From: Bacteroidota bacterium
Lineage (GTDB): Bacteria; Bacteroidota; Bacteroidia; Chitinophagales; BACL12
NCBI GenBank assembly: GCA_016706865.1
Contig: JADJIS010000001.1
Location: 682,001-746,000 of the forward strand
Length of the DNA stretch: 64,000 nt
Direction: 5' to 3'
Shown: piece after piece, positions 9,483 to 18,487 of the stretch
Layout: each line of letters starts with the position of its first letter
Numbering within the stretch: position 1 is the stretch's first letter
Translations under genes and position numbers: made by a program
Notes under the pieces: generated by a model
Told to the model about the DNA's origin: nothing
The model's input: only the letters and a program-made list of their open reading frames with translations
The model's database searches: none

Positions 9483-10007
9483 ATGTTAAGGAAATGGTTT
9501 TCCATATTCGTATTTTTATTGCTATTGATATCTGGCAGCGGGTTGAGTTATTTATGTTCCACCTATTTTGTTCGTGTTCAGGCAAGAAGATCTGAGGATA
9601 CAATTTCCTCGGATGTTTCTGTAGGCAATTTTATAACCCTTCATGTAACAGAATTTAATAAACTTCCCAAACGAAGAATATCAAAAACAATTACTGAAAT
9701 TGTTTATCATGGTGACCACTACGATATTTATGGTTCCAAAATTAATTCGGATAGTACTATTACGTTACACACGATAAAAGATATTGCGGAAAACAATATT
9801 CAGCACATTTATCAGGATAGAAATCTCAATTCCAGATCGGGAATCAGATTTGCTCCTTTTTACGTTTTTCATTTTAATGTGGAAAAGGAATTGGAACTTA
9901 CAGCATCAGATTCCTTCTGTAAAATATTATATCTTACGGATAGTAAGATCCCAACTTCAAATTATATTTTTCCATTCTCTCCGCCGCCGGAAAAATTATC
10001 TGCCTGA
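9483..10007 (+). CDS. Hypothetical exported protein preceding the TonB receptor
   Basis: A 174-residue protein with one N-terminal hydrophobic segment (about residues 7-27), either an uncleaved anchor or a signal peptide, followed by a soluble beta-rich region without conserved cysteines. No family was recognised. It contains ITEIVYHGDHYDIYGSKI, which looks like a small periplasmic beta domain, and ends in a proline-rich tail. It is 39 nt upstream of the TonB receptor start and surely co-transcribed. Small exported proteins at this place are common in Bacteroidota metal or haem uptake operons, so a periplasmic accessory role is likely but unproven. Confidence 0.65.
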   Translation: MLRKWFSIFVFLLLLISGSGLSYLCSTYFVRVQARRSEDTISSDVSVGNFITLHVTEFNKLPKRRISKTITEIVYHGDHYDIYGSKINSDSTITLHTIKDIAENNIQHIYQDRNLNSRSGIRFAPFYVFHFNVEKELELTASDSFCKILYLTDSKIPTSNYIFPFSPPPEKLSA

Positions 10008-10046
10008 CAACCTTTTTTGCAGATCAATTTTTTAAACAAATTTATC

Positions 10047-12095
10047 ATGAAAGTATTTCCACCTTTTCGTGGCTATATTCTAATACTTTTTTGTTTTGGT
10101 ATACAATTATTACAGGCACAAATTGACACATTTAAATTAGATGCTGTAGTTGTTACATCCTATAAGGAAGTAAATACTAAACAAACAAGTATACATATAG
10201 AACCTATAAGCCTCGAAACGATTATTCGCAGCGGTGCATTTAATTTATCGGATGCAATGGCAAAAATTCCGGGAATTAGTCAGCTCTCTACTGGAGTTGC
10301 TATTTCCAAACCAGTAATTCATGGATTATATGGCAATCGTGTATTAGTGCTTTTTTCCGGATTGCGGTTTGATAATCAGCAATGGCAGGATGAACATGGG
10401 CTTGGATTAAGTGATATCGGAATATCAAAAGCTGAGATCATTAAAGGTCCTTATTCTGTATTGTATGGAACGGAAGCAGTTGCGGGAGTAATTAATATTA
10501 TTGAAGAAGAAAAAGCAAAAGCAGGAACCCGACAAAGTGATCTGGGAATTAAATTAAATTCCAATACTTTGGGAGGAACCTTACAATATGGGTATAAAAT
10601 AAATTTCGGAGAAAAGTGGTTGCGTTTCAGAGCCGGATATGAATCGAATGCAGATTATGCAGATGGAAATAATACACGAATTCTGAACAGCCGTTTTGAT
10701 GGATATTATTTTAAGGGAAGTTATGGTTTTAGAAAAAAGAATTGGCTCAGTGAAAATAATTACAATTTTTCGCTGAATCGATTCGGATTTATATTTAGTG
10801 ATATTTCCGATTTTTTTGAATCTCCCGATGCCCGGTGGTCACGAAGTTTTCCGGGACCACATCATATTGTTGTTTTGAATATACTTTCTTCTGAAAATAC
10901 TTTTATTCTTGAAAGATCGAGTCTCAAACTGAATGCTGGGATTCAATCTAATCAACGCATGGAGGATGAAGGTGGAGGTGCCATTAGTTTAAATATGGCA
11001 CTTATTACGGGGGAATATACCTTGCGTTGGAACAAACAATTATCTGCAAAAAATGAAGTTGTACTGGCAAATATCACATCCATTGAAAATAATACCAATT
11101 ACGGAAAACGGCGAATTATTCCGGATGCCTGGATGAGCGAGACAGGAATTTCCGGATTATTGAAACATCATTTTAATAATTCGGTTATGGAAATTGGTGC
11201 AGGTTTTGGTGGAAAATATATTAAAACACTACCAACTGCCGGTGTTAATTCGGAAGAAAAAATAATTGATCCTTTCCAAATTTTCAGACCATTCTTTAAC
11301 GGAACTGCTGGGATCTCTTTAAATCCAAACACAGATCTTAATCTGAAATTTAATGTATCAAGTGGTATGCGCAGTCCGAATTTAGCGGAATTATCATCCA
11401 ATGGTTTACATGAAGGTGTATTCACTTACGAAATTGGTGATCCAACACTTTCGAGTGAACAAAATTTGAACGGAGATATTTCAGTGAATGCAAATTTTGG
11501 TGACTTCCATATTTATGGCAGCGTATTTTATAATTATTTTCACAATTATATTTATCTCGCACCCACTTCCGAAGAATGGTTTGGATTTCCGATCTATAGG
11601 TTTAAACAACAGGATGCAACTTTATATGGTGGCGAAACTACCTTAGATATTGCACCTGCGTTGATCAAAAACTGTAAGTTAAGTATCAGTTATTCCGGAA
11701 TGATCGGGAATACTGTGGATGGAAAATATTTACCATTTATTCCTGCTCAAAAAATTCGCCCGGAGTTGCGATTCGAAAAAAATAAAATTAGGAAAACAGA
11801 AAATGATTTTATTTTTATAAACTGCGATATTGTTTGCGGACAAAATAATATTGCACAGGAAGAAACAGTAACACCATCTTACGAATTATTAAATGCAGGA
11901 TTGGGATGTACTATCAACACCAATAAATTTCCAATAGTATTATCGCTTTCCGGAAATAATTTGCTCAACGAAGTATATTACGATCATTTATCGAGATTTA
12001 AACCTTTGGGATTAAATAATATCGGTATGAATATCGCAATTAATTGCAAAATTTTATTTACTAAACAAATTAAAACAAAATTATATGAAAAATAA
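10047..12095 (+). CDS. TonB-dependent outer membrane receptor
   Basis: A 682-residue 22-strand outer-membrane transporter. ATG 10047 starts a signal peptide ending LLQAQ; the upstream ATG at 10017 adds ten residues without improving it. The TonB box region is close to the mature N terminus (FKLDAVVVTS), followed by the plug (IHGLYGNRVLVLFSGLRFDNQQWQDEHGLG; ISKAEIIKGPYSVLYGTEAVAGVINI) and a barrel. There is no CarboxypepD_reg-like or SusC-type leading domain, so it is a small-ligand (metal, siderophore or haem) type rather than a SusC glycan transporter. It overlaps the next lipoprotein gene by 11 nt (12085-12095), indicating translational coupling. Ligand not determinable from sequence; the neighbouring cytochrome and copper protein hints at metal. 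Confidence 0.9.
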   Translation: MKVFPPFRGYILILFCFGIQLLQAQIDTFKLDAVVVTSYKEVNTKQTSIHIEPISLETIIRSGAFNLSDAMAKIPGISQLSTGVAISKPVIHGLYGNRVLVLFSGLRFDNQQWQDEHGLGLSDIGISKAEIIKGPYSVLYGTEAVAGVINIIEEEKAKAGTRQSDLGIKLNSNTLGGTLQYGYKINFGEKWLRFRAGYESNADYADGNNTRILNSRFDGYYFKGSYGFRKKNWLSENNYNFSLNRFGFIFSDISDFFESPDARWSRSFPGPHHIVVLNILSSENTFILERSSLKLNAGIQSNQRMEDEGGGAISLNMALITGEYTLRWNKQLSAKNEVVLANITSIENNTNYGKRRIIPDAWMSETGISGLLKHHFNNSVMEIGAGFGGKYIKTLPTAGVNSEEKIIDPFQIFRPFFNGTAGISLNPNTDLNLKFNVSSGMRSPNLAELSSNGLHEGVFTYEIGDPTLSSEQNLNGDISVNANFGDFHIYGSVFYNYFHNYIYLAPTSEEWFGFPIYRFKQQDATLYGGETTLDIAPALIKNCKLSISYSGMIGNTVDGKYLPFIPAQKIRPELRFEKNKIRKTENDFIFINCDIVCGQNNIAQEETVTPSYELLNAGLGCTINTNKFPIVLSLSGNNLLNEVYYDHLSRFKPLGLNNIGMNIAINCKILFTKQIKTKLYEK

Positions 12096-12510
12096 AAATA
12101 TTATTATAACTACGCTATTACTTATCGTTACCATTTTTTCTGCATGTAAAAAAGAAGATGAAATGGAACCACCATCCATCAGTTTTAAAACGGGAGGAAG
12201 TTATGTTTCCTCGAGTGTTTCTTTACCTGCCGGCTCTGCTTTACTCATTGGAATAGAAGCATCAAAAAGTGAAAGCGAGGGAGAAGATGAAGATGTATTG
12301 ACGCATTTTAATATTTCCCGTTCTCTGAATGCAGGAACTGATGCTTCTGTATATAATGTAGATCTTACAGCTGCACAGGAAGAAGAATATGACTACGATT
12401 TTGCCACACCAGTAAGCACAACAGTTGGCGATACTGAAAAATACACATTCACCATCACCAACCGCGATGGATTAACAGGACAGGTAAGCCTTACGGTTAC
12501 TGCACAATAA
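12085..12510 (+). CDS. Small SPII lipoprotein partner of the TonB receptor
   Basis: A 141-residue lipoprotein with signal ILLIVTIFSAC-KK (lipobox SAC) and a short acidic mature linker. It is paralogous to the lipoprotein at 8938 (shared PPSISFKTGG, LIGIEAS, YDF, VGDTEKY, NRDGL). Its ATG lies inside the receptor's last codons, so the two are translated together, and a strong terminator follows 20 nt after its stop. The most economical reading is a surface ligand-capture lipoprotein for the receptor. Family unrecognised. Confidence 0.78.
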   Translation: MKNKNIIITTLLLIVTIFSACKKEDEMEPPSISFKTGGSYVSSSVSLPAGSALLIGIEASKSESEGEDEDVLTHFNISRSLNAGTDASVYNVDLTAAQEEEYDYDFATPVSTTVGDTEKYTFTITNRDGLTGQVSLTVTAQ

Positions 12511-12529
12511 ATTATTAGTGTGAATTAAT

Positions 12530-12564
12530 GGTCCCGGTCTAGTAAACTAGCCGGGCCTTTTTTT
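12530..12564 (+). terminator. Rho-independent terminator of the TonB operon
   Basis: CCCGGTCTAG (12533-12542) can pair with CTAGCCGGG (12547-12555), with one bulged T and a 4-nt loop, followed by a run of seven Ts. It ends the operon that started at 9483. The rest of 12565-12794 is AT-rich without an ORF and contains a TTACAATTCCCCTA segment resembling the region before 9483. Confidence 0.85.
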
Positions 12565-12794
12565 GTCAAAATTTATATAATTTAAACTTAGTGTTACAAT
12601 TCCCCTAGGTGTCAGGGATTAGGAAAAAATTAGGAAATTAACACTTTAAAAATTGAATTTCATTCAAAACAATAATCGAATTCAATTTTGCTCAAAAGTG
12701 AATATGTTTGAATTTTGTCAAATTTTCAGGATTTTCCATTATTTTTTATACAGAGTTCCTTATACTTAGTTTAATATTTTAACTTTACTTAGAT

Positions 12795-14345
12795 ATGAGG
12801 TTTTTCTCCTTTTTATACTTTTGTTTAATAATTCTGAAATCCGGAAGCACACAAGTTACCTGGAGTGAAAATATTGCGCCCATACTTTATAATAATTGTG
12901 TAACCTGTCATCGTCCTGAAGGTATTGCACCTTTTTCATTGATCACTTATTATGAGGCTTCGATTAAAGCCGGTGAAATTGAAGCGGCAGTATTAACCGG
13001 AGAAATGCCTCCCTGGCCAGCAGATCCCAATTACGCTCATTTTGCAGACGAATTAGTTTTAACAGCAGACGAAAAATTTAAAATTTCTCAATGGATTGCA
13101 AACGATCTCGCAGAAGGTGATCCGGAACTGGCACCTGATCCACCTGTGTTCAATTTTGGAACCTCTGTTTTAGACGCTGTAGATACAAGTTTTACTATTG
13201 GAAATTATACAACACAATATTCTATAGATGAATATCGCCATTTTGTTGTGCGCACTAATTTCACGGAAACAAAATATTTTAATGTGATGGAAATTATTCC
13301 CGGCAATTGGAATCTTGTTCATCATGTGGACGTATATCTTGATTCTACCGATATTTCTTATGAGTTAGATCTTGCTGATCCGCTTCCGGGATTTAATGAA
13401 GAAACAGGATTTCCGGTATCTAGTAAATACGTTGGCGGTTGGTCGCCGGGTAGCGGACCATTATTTCTTCCTCCGGATTGGGGAATTGAAATTCCTGTTG
13501 GAAGCGATATTGTTATACAAATACATTATGCTCCTGATAATTTGGGATCAACTGACAGCACCAGGATTAATTTTAAGTTTGTCGAAAATATAGAGGATGT
13601 TCGACATGTTGAAGTAAGTATTCCTCTATATAATCCACTAGGTGAAGCGTTAATTATACCTGCAAACGAAATTACTAATTTCACACAACAATCAATTGCA
13701 ATGGGAAGCGACAAGTCGTTTATTGCAATAATGCCACATATGCATAAACTCGGAAGGTCTTATAAAATTTGGATAAAAACATTAGATGGAGATTCCCTGC
13801 CAATTATAGACATACCGAATTGGGATTTTCACTGGCAATATTTTTATACTTTTCCCACTGTTCAAAAAATTCCGGAGGGTGCAAAATTTTATGCAAATGT
13901 ATATTTTGATAACACTACCGATAACCCTGATAACCCGAATGACCCGCCGATAACAGTGTATGAGGGGCCTTATACTTCTGATGAAATGCTTATGACATTC
14001 ATGGCATATACCAACTATGAAGAAGGTGATGAATATATTATAATTGATTCCTCGTTTTTATTTCCAGCTCCGATTATTGAAATAGAAAATGAATCTGTTT
14101 TTAAGGTATATCCAAATCCTGCATCTACAAATATTACTATTGAATCTGATATTAATACTCGAATTTCCGGAATTCAAATAATAGATATTTATGGAAAAGA
14201 AATAATGCACTGGGAAAATTTAAGCAATGTTAAACAAGAACCTTTTTCCACATCTATTGAAGTTTCTACTTATCCAAAGGGAATATATTTTATTCAATTA
14301 AAAACAGCAGAACATAATTTTGTAAAAAAAGTGATCCTTTTCTGA
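12795..14345 (+). CDS. Secreted cytochrome c / copper type II monooxygenase-like protein with T9SS sorting domain
   Basis: A 516-residue exported redox protein. After the signal peptide (cleavage near STQ) comes a cytochrome-type haem site CVTCH at about residues 35-39 with distal GEMPPWPAD. Then follows a peptidylglycine-hydroxylase-like copper fold: HHVDVY (about 178), QIHYAP (about 243) and MPHMHKLG (about 315) supply the expected His and Met copper ligands, although I only see these motifs and cannot confirm both copper sites. The last 80 residues (VYPNPASTNITIES onward) are a T9SS type A sorting domain, so the protein is surface-attached or released. Haem plus copper suggests an oxidative enzyme; substrate unknown. 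It stands alone, with its own upstream region. Confidence 0.85.
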   Translation: MRFFSFLYFCLIILKSGSTQVTWSENIAPILYNNCVTCHRPEGIAPFSLITYYEASIKAGEIEAAVLTGEMPPWPADPNYAHFADELVLTADEKFKISQWIANDLAEGDPELAPDPPVFNFGTSVLDAVDTSFTIGNYTTQYSIDEYRHFVVRTNFTETKYFNVMEIIPGNWNLVHHVDVYLDSTDISYELDLADPLPGFNEETGFPVSSKYVGGWSPGSGPLFLPPDWGIEIPVGSDIVIQIHYAPDNLGSTDSTRINFKFVENIEDVRHVEVSIPLYNPLGEALIIPANEITNFTQQSIAMGSDKSFIAIMPHMHKLGRSYKIWIKTLDGDSLPIIDIPNWDFHWQYFYTFPTVQKIPEGAKFYANVYFDNTTDNPDNPNDPPITVYEGPYTSDEMLMTFMAYTNYEEGDEYIIIDSSFLFPAPIIEIENESVFKVYPNPASTNITIESDINTRISGIQIIDIYGKEIMHWENLSNVKQEPFSTSIEVSTYPKGIYFIQLKTAEHNFVKKVILF

Positions 14346-14429
14346 TCATCCTATTGAATATATTTTCCTGAATTAATTTTTATGTACTTTTATGCCCATT
14401 GTGAGTTTAGAACTAAATGAAAAAGCAAT

Positions 14430-15842
14430 ATGCCATTAAGATGCAGGTTTTACTGTTTGATCATATTTACGATCATTTTTGTAAGCACCACCTCTGCGCA
14501 AACCATTTCCTGGGCCCAACAAAAACGCGACCTTGAATTTCTTAGCGATGCAATTAAAAACGCTCATCCAACAAACGAGAAAGATAAATTAAACTGTCTG
14601 CACTTAATTGACAGTATATCAGCAATAATTCCCGATAGTATTAATATAAAGGAGTTTCATTTTCAGATAAAGGAAATAATAGCCGGATTACATTGTGTAC
14701 ATACAAGTTCGCGAAAATCTCCGGGAGAATTACGATCCGAAAATAAAAATAATTATTTCCCCTTTTCTGTCGCTGCATCAAATGATACATTATATCTGAT
14801 TCATTATTATAACGATAGTAGTATTACACTTTCTCAACCGCTATCGGTAACATCTATAAATAATATCAGCTCTGAAAGGTTAATTCGATTTATGCGGAGT
14901 TACATGACCAGCGATGGAGACTTAGAAACTACAGGCAATAGTTATATTAAAGATTATGGGTATTATTTTATTGCAGAGTACCTCGGTTTCCCGGATAATT
15001 TTTCTGTTGCGTTTAAAACAGCAAATGGAATATTACAAACTTTAGAAGTTCCTGCCATACATGAGGCTATAACAAAAAATGATATTGTGACCTCTGAATT
15101 AAACATAATAAAAATGGAGGATGCCAGATTTTATAATTTTCTTTCTGATTCACTAATTCAAATACTCGATATTGATGGTTTTGCAGATCATAAATACAAA
15201 AAATTCTACTCCGGCATATTTGAATTTATAGCTAAAACAGAAATAAATACTTTAGTGATAGATCTCCGTGATAATTTAGGCGGAAACAGAGATAATGCAA
15301 CGGAATTATTGGGATATTTTTTACCAAAGGAACAATACTATCAACTCATTAAAGAATCAGGAGCCGCGAAACCTTACGCCGATAAAAAAATATTATTTCT
15401 GCAGTTTCTAAAGTTTAATATCGGTTCCTTTTATAGGGCAAAATATAATGATGGTATTGCAACTTTCACCTATCGCATTAAACCGGCAAAAATTCAATTT
15501 AAGGGAAATGTATATGTTCTAGTGAATGGCAAATCTGCTTCTGCATCGGGATATGTTGCAGCCTATTTACAATTTTATACTGATGCCATCATTATAGGAG
15601 AAGAAACAGCAGGTGGATTTTATGGGAATAATGGAGGTAGCTACACATCGGTGACTTTACCTGAATCACAAATTAAAATTCGTTTTCCCGTCTTTCGGTT
15701 TAAACATGATTTTGCACCGGAAAACAGATCTGGTGGCATAATTCCCAGTGTTATAATAGACCATGATCCTATTGATATTTTTAACGGAACAGATGATGAA
15801 ATGATTTATTTAAAGGGAAGGTCAGGAGGTAAGAGTCATTAG
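14430..15842 (+). CDS. S41 family peptidase, second copy
   Basis: A 470-residue exported S41 peptidase with signal peptide ending TSAQ. The fold is marked by LVIDLRDNLGGNRDNA, YVLVNGKSASASGYVAAYL (the likely nucleophile Ser lies in SASAS) and IIGEETAGGFYGNNGG. It is longer than the copy at 6364 because of an N-terminal helical region of about 130 residues that begins WAQQKRDLEFLSDAIKNAHP, a common leader in Bacteroidota S41 enzymes. Oddly, the stop codon and the last codons fall inside a heptanucleotide array, so the C-terminal SGGKSH tail may be repeat-derived rather than ancestral. Substrate unknown. Confidence 0.86.
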   Translation: MPLRCRFYCLIIFTIIFVSTTSAQTISWAQQKRDLEFLSDAIKNAHPTNEKDKLNCLHLIDSISAIIPDSINIKEFHFQIKEIIAGLHCVHTSSRKSPGELRSENKNNYFPFSVAASNDTLYLIHYYNDSSITLSQPLSVTSINNISSERLIRFMRSYMTSDGDLETTGNSYIKDYGYYFIAEYLGFPDNFSVAFKTANGILQTLEVPAIHEAITKNDIVTSELNIIKMEDARFYNFLSDSLIQILDIDGFADHKYKKFYSGIFEFIAKTEINTLVIDLRDNLGGNRDNATELLGYFLPKEQYYQLIKESGAAKPYADKKILFLQFLKFNIGSFYRAKYNDGIATFTYRIKPAKIQFKGNVYVLVNGKSASASGYVAAYLQFYTDAIIIGEETAGGFYGNNGGSYTSVTLPESQIKIRFPVFRFKHDFAPENRSGGIIPSVIIDHDPIDIFNGTDDEMIYLKGRSGGKSH

Positions 15843-15870
15843 TCAGGAGTCAAGAGTTATTAGTCAGGAG
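15821..15870. repeat. Heptanucleotide tandem array, GTCAGGA type
   Basis: Seven consecutive 7-mers can be read: GTCAGGA, GGTAAGA, GTCATTA, GTCAGGA, GTCAAGA, GTTATTA, GTCAGGA. The TAG stop of the S41 gene is inside the third unit. Related CTCATTA words continue to about 15952. No gene lies between 15843 and 16112. Confidence 0.8.
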
Positions 15871-16031
15871 AAAACACATTCGGCTTTAGAGGATCTACTC
15901 ATTACTCCCGTCCGAACGGGTCATCCGGGCGGGCATAACTCATTACTCATTTTCGTGAATCGTGAGTTTGGATCCTATTAACATTGGAGTTTCGATTTAG
16001 TCATTAAACATCTTGTCAAGGGGAGGCTTCT

Positions 16032-16060
16032 CCCCCCCCCCCCGGGGGGGGGGGGGGGGG
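16032..16060. other. C12-G17 homopolymer palindrome
   Basis: Twelve Cs are followed directly by seventeen Gs and then a C-rich segment to about 16076, in an otherwise AT-rich intergenic region. Such a sequence is a perfect self-complementary block with G-quadruplex potential, but it is also exactly what a low-quality assembly junction or polymerase slippage produces. Treat the local base count as unreliable. Confidence 0.7.
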
Positions 16061-16112
16061 CGGCCCCCTCCCCCCTCTCACCAAAATATTTTCCTTCGAA
16101 TAATAATTTCTG

Positions 16113-17231
16113 TTATTTAGAAGAATACACTCTTTTCACCCATCGCGGAAGAATAATTACACCTGCTATTAAATAAGGATAATAAGAAATTGCCCTCCAC
16201 ACAACGGAAAATGTTCCTACTAATTGAGGGTCAATAAAGTCGCACATTAATGCACTGTAAGCAATTTCGGCAATTCCTATTCCGCCGGGAGTAATTGGCA
16301 ATAACATCACCATCCAAATAGGAAATTGTCTCGCAAAAATTACTGAAATATCGTTTGTTGCAGGATTGAAAAATGCCATCACCACACAGGCTGAGATCAT
16401 AAAAAAGGAAACCCAGCTTACTGTAGTTGCAGCAAAAGCCCTTAACCAAAAATACCTGTCTTTATTTTTTAATTCTTTGGAAGCAAGCACTACATCATCG
16501 CCCGTGTGCATTGCATCCTTTTTCCATTTGCGCAATCCGGGTAACGAAAATATTTTTACTATAAATGTTTTTAAAGCATTTGCATTAATAAATAAACCGT
16601 AGGCCAATAATAAGATCACCATGAAAAAGAAAAAATATCCAACAAAATAGATCTGTTGCATATTGTGAAAAATACCCATTCCCGGAAGCCCGGCTTCTCC
16701 TCTGCACATTGCATCTTTTGCGAACATGGATTTAAATCCCACAATCAATAATAAAAGTAATGGTGCTAATGCGAGAAAGATCTGATCGAGAAAAATGGTA
16801 AGCATACTTGTTGCGGCGCTTTTACCCAAACTTAATTTTTCTTTGCGCATGAAATAAATTGCCACAGCTGCACCTCCAACTGTGGATGGTGTTATTGCAG
16901 AAGAAAATTCCCAGAGGGAGATCAAACTAAACGATTTTCGCCAATTGAATTTATTATCGGTGATCAATCTCAAACGGTACATATAACCGATATGTCGAAT
17001 CACCAATAAAATAAACGCCAATAATATCCAGAAAAATGAACGCAGAGTCCATTGCAGGTTTTTTAATGCTTCGTAATTTAACGAATTATAAATAAGATAT
17101 CCTGAAACAATAAAAGCTATTACAGCAATTATTATTATTCTGCGGTAAGAAAACTGTTTTGTTATCTGTTCCTCTTCACCGGAAAGTTTATGTAACTCTG
17201 GTATTTTATCAGGCGGCTTTTTCATGCTCAC
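16113..17231 (-). CDS. YbhN/AglD-type lysylphosphatidylglycerol synthase transmembrane-family protein
   Basis: A 372-residue polytopic inner-membrane protein with about eight hydrophobic segments, belonging to the family that forms the flippase half of MprF but lacking the aminoacyl-transferase domain. Typical features are the SLISLWEFSSAITPSTVGGAAVAIYFM segment read in two parts and the C-terminal PGGIGIAEIAYSALM. It probably moves or binds lipid-linked substrates. The start at 17231 (MSMKK) overlaps the end of scpA by 23 nt; the next Met at 17225 is equally possible. The gene is thus translationally coupled behind scpA. Substrate cannot be assigned. Confidence 0.86.
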   Translation of the reverse strand: MSMKKPPDKIPELHKLSGEEEQITKQFSYRRIIIIAVIAFIVSGYLIYNSLNYEALKNLQWTLRSFFWILLAFILLVIRHIGYMYRLRLITDNKFNWRKSFSLISLWEFSSAITPSTVGGAAVAIYFMRKEKLSLGKSAATSMLTIFLDQIFLALAPLLLLLIVGFKSMFAKDAMCRGEAGLPGMGIFHNMQQIYFVGYFFFFMVILLLAYGLFINANALKTFIVKIFSLPGLRKWKKDAMHTGDDVVLASKELKNKDRYFWLRAFAATTVSWVSFFMISACVVMAFFNPATNDISVIFARQFPIWMVMLLPITPGGIGIAEIAYSALMCDFIDPQLVGTFSVVWRAISYYPYLIAGVIILPRWVKRVYSSK

Positions 17232-17973
17232 CGGATAAAGTTATCCAGAAATTATTTAAACCATCTCCCACCAATAAAACCACCTTTTGAGCAGCAATAA
17301 GATCAAGAATACTCAAAAACCTGAAAACTGCCTGATATTTATCCTTACAAGAAGTGAAAACATCCGAAAAAGGCACATTTCTCTTGCCTTTACAATAGGT
17401 TACTATACCCAAACTTTCTTCCTCAATGGAATAATCGTATTGAAAAACCACGTGATCTTCAGTGCGGGGCTGACTATTAAACCTATCCATCACCTTTTGG
17501 AACACTTTGAGCAACACAAAGAGATTAACGGTGCTCAATTCCATTTCATTGGAATGTTTTTTTGCGAGAATTTCGTGTTCCCCTAAAATATTTCCACGCT
17601 GCATTTTTAATTGCCGATCTTCTTCCAATTTACCGAAGTCGTTAATTACTTCTTTAAATCGTTTGTAATCCAACAATCTATCAACTAATTCCTTACGCGG
17701 ATCTATCTCATTTCCAAATTCATCCAATTCTTTGCGAGGCAACAACATTTTTGCTTTAATGCGCATCAAAGTAGCCGCAACCAAAATAAATTCGCTCGCA
17801 ATTTCTATATTCAATTGTTTCATCGAATGCAGATAATCCAAAAAATCTTTCGTTATCACCGAGATCGGAATATCATGAATATCCAATTCATCTCTCTCAA
17901 TAAAAAATAATAAAAGATCAAACGGCCCTTCAAATTGCGGGAGTTTTATTTCGAATGTTTGTTGTTCGTTCAT
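17209..17973 (-). CDS. scpA: Segregation and condensation protein A (kleisin)
   Basis: The kleisin subunit of the SMC-ScpAB condensin that compacts and separates chromosomes. The 254-residue length and the N-terminal FEGPFDLLLFFIERDELDI signature followed by IPISVITKDFLDYLH, and the EFILVAATLMRIKAKMLLPR helix, are diagnostic. The C-terminal winged-helix part, which binds the SMC ATPase head, is present (FLSILDLIAAQKVVLL). scpB is not in the window. The array of GTTCTGR heptamers starts 8 bp upstream of the ATG, so the promoter must lie inside or beyond it. Confidence 0.95.
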   Translation of the reverse strand: MNEQQTFEIKLPQFEGPFDLLLFFIERDELDIHDIPISVITKDFLDYLHSMKQLNIEIASEFILVAATLMRIKAKMLLPRKELDEFGNEIDPRKELVDRLLDYKRFKEVINDFGKLEEDRQLKMQRGNILGEHEILAKKHSNEMELSTVNLFVLLKVFQKVMDRFNSQPRTEDHVVFQYDYSIEEESLGIVTYCKGKRNVPFSDVFTSCKDKYQAVFRFLSILDLIAAQKVVLLVGDGLNNFWITLSGEHEKAA

Positions 17974-17980
17974 TTTTTTT

Positions 17981-18081
17981 GTTCTTGGTTCTGAGTTCTG
18001 AGTTCTGGGTTCTGAGTTCTGGGTTCTGGGTTCTGGGTTCTGAGTTCTGGGTTCTGAGTTCTGGGTTCTGAGTTCTGGGTT
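17981..18081. repeat. Heptanucleotide tandem array, GTTCTGR type
   Basis: Fourteen uninterrupted 7-mers, nearly all GTTCTGA or GTTCTGG in mixed order, then a partial unit. It sits in the presumed 5' leader of scpA, with the units reading on the plus strand. The stretch 18082-18365 that follows is AT-rich, has only an unconvincing 89-codon ORF, and holds nothing else I can name. Confidence 0.9.
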
Positions 18082-18365
18082 TGCAAAAGTTTAGATGGTT
18101 TGCAAAAGTTTCAGGGTTACGATACGAATTATGCCTGCCCGGCCACTGACGGGTTTTTTATTTTTTGATTGTTATTTTTTATTGCCTCACCCTCGGGCCC
18201 CATCTCTTATCTTCCCCAAAGTTAAAGACGTTTCTTTTACTGTTTTTCAAAGCTTCTGCAAAATAAATTACTTCGCAATTTCTACAACCAAATTCCTCCG
18301 AAAATTACTTTACATTAATATTAAACCATTCAGTTGTAAATTAATTTTGCAGCGCCAAATTTAAT

Positions 18366-18417
18366 CCACTGCCCACTGCCCACTGCCCACTGCCCACTGC
18401 CCACTGCCCACTGCTCC
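18366..18417. repeat. Heptanucleotide tandem array, CCACTGC type
   Basis: Seven near-perfect copies of CCACTGC in a row between scpA and recQ. Degenerate relatives of this word (ACTGCCC, ACTGTTA) recur at 27256-27284 and 30240-30400, so the family is dispersed. Confidence 0.9.
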
Positions 18418-18420
18418 TTC

Positions 18421-18487
18421 GTCCTATGTCCCCCTTCCCTTGTCCTATATCAGTCCTGTGTCCTATGTCATATGTCCTATGTCCTAA
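18421..18487. repeat. Heptanucleotide tandem array, GTCCTAT type, containing the recQ stop
   Basis: Nine units of GTCCTAT or variants (GTCCCCC, GTCCTGT, GTCATAT), with one 4-nt interruption at 18449-18452. The minus-strand TAG stop of recQ (18484-18486) is formed by the last unit, the second case in this window of a coding region ending inside a heptamer array. Confidence 0.8.

Noticed and set aside
18095..18364. An 89-codon plus-strand ORF between scpA and recQ
   Set aside because: It is a chance open frame in AT-rich DNA bordered by heptamer arrays; no signal peptide or family, and its composition looks like non-coding DNA.
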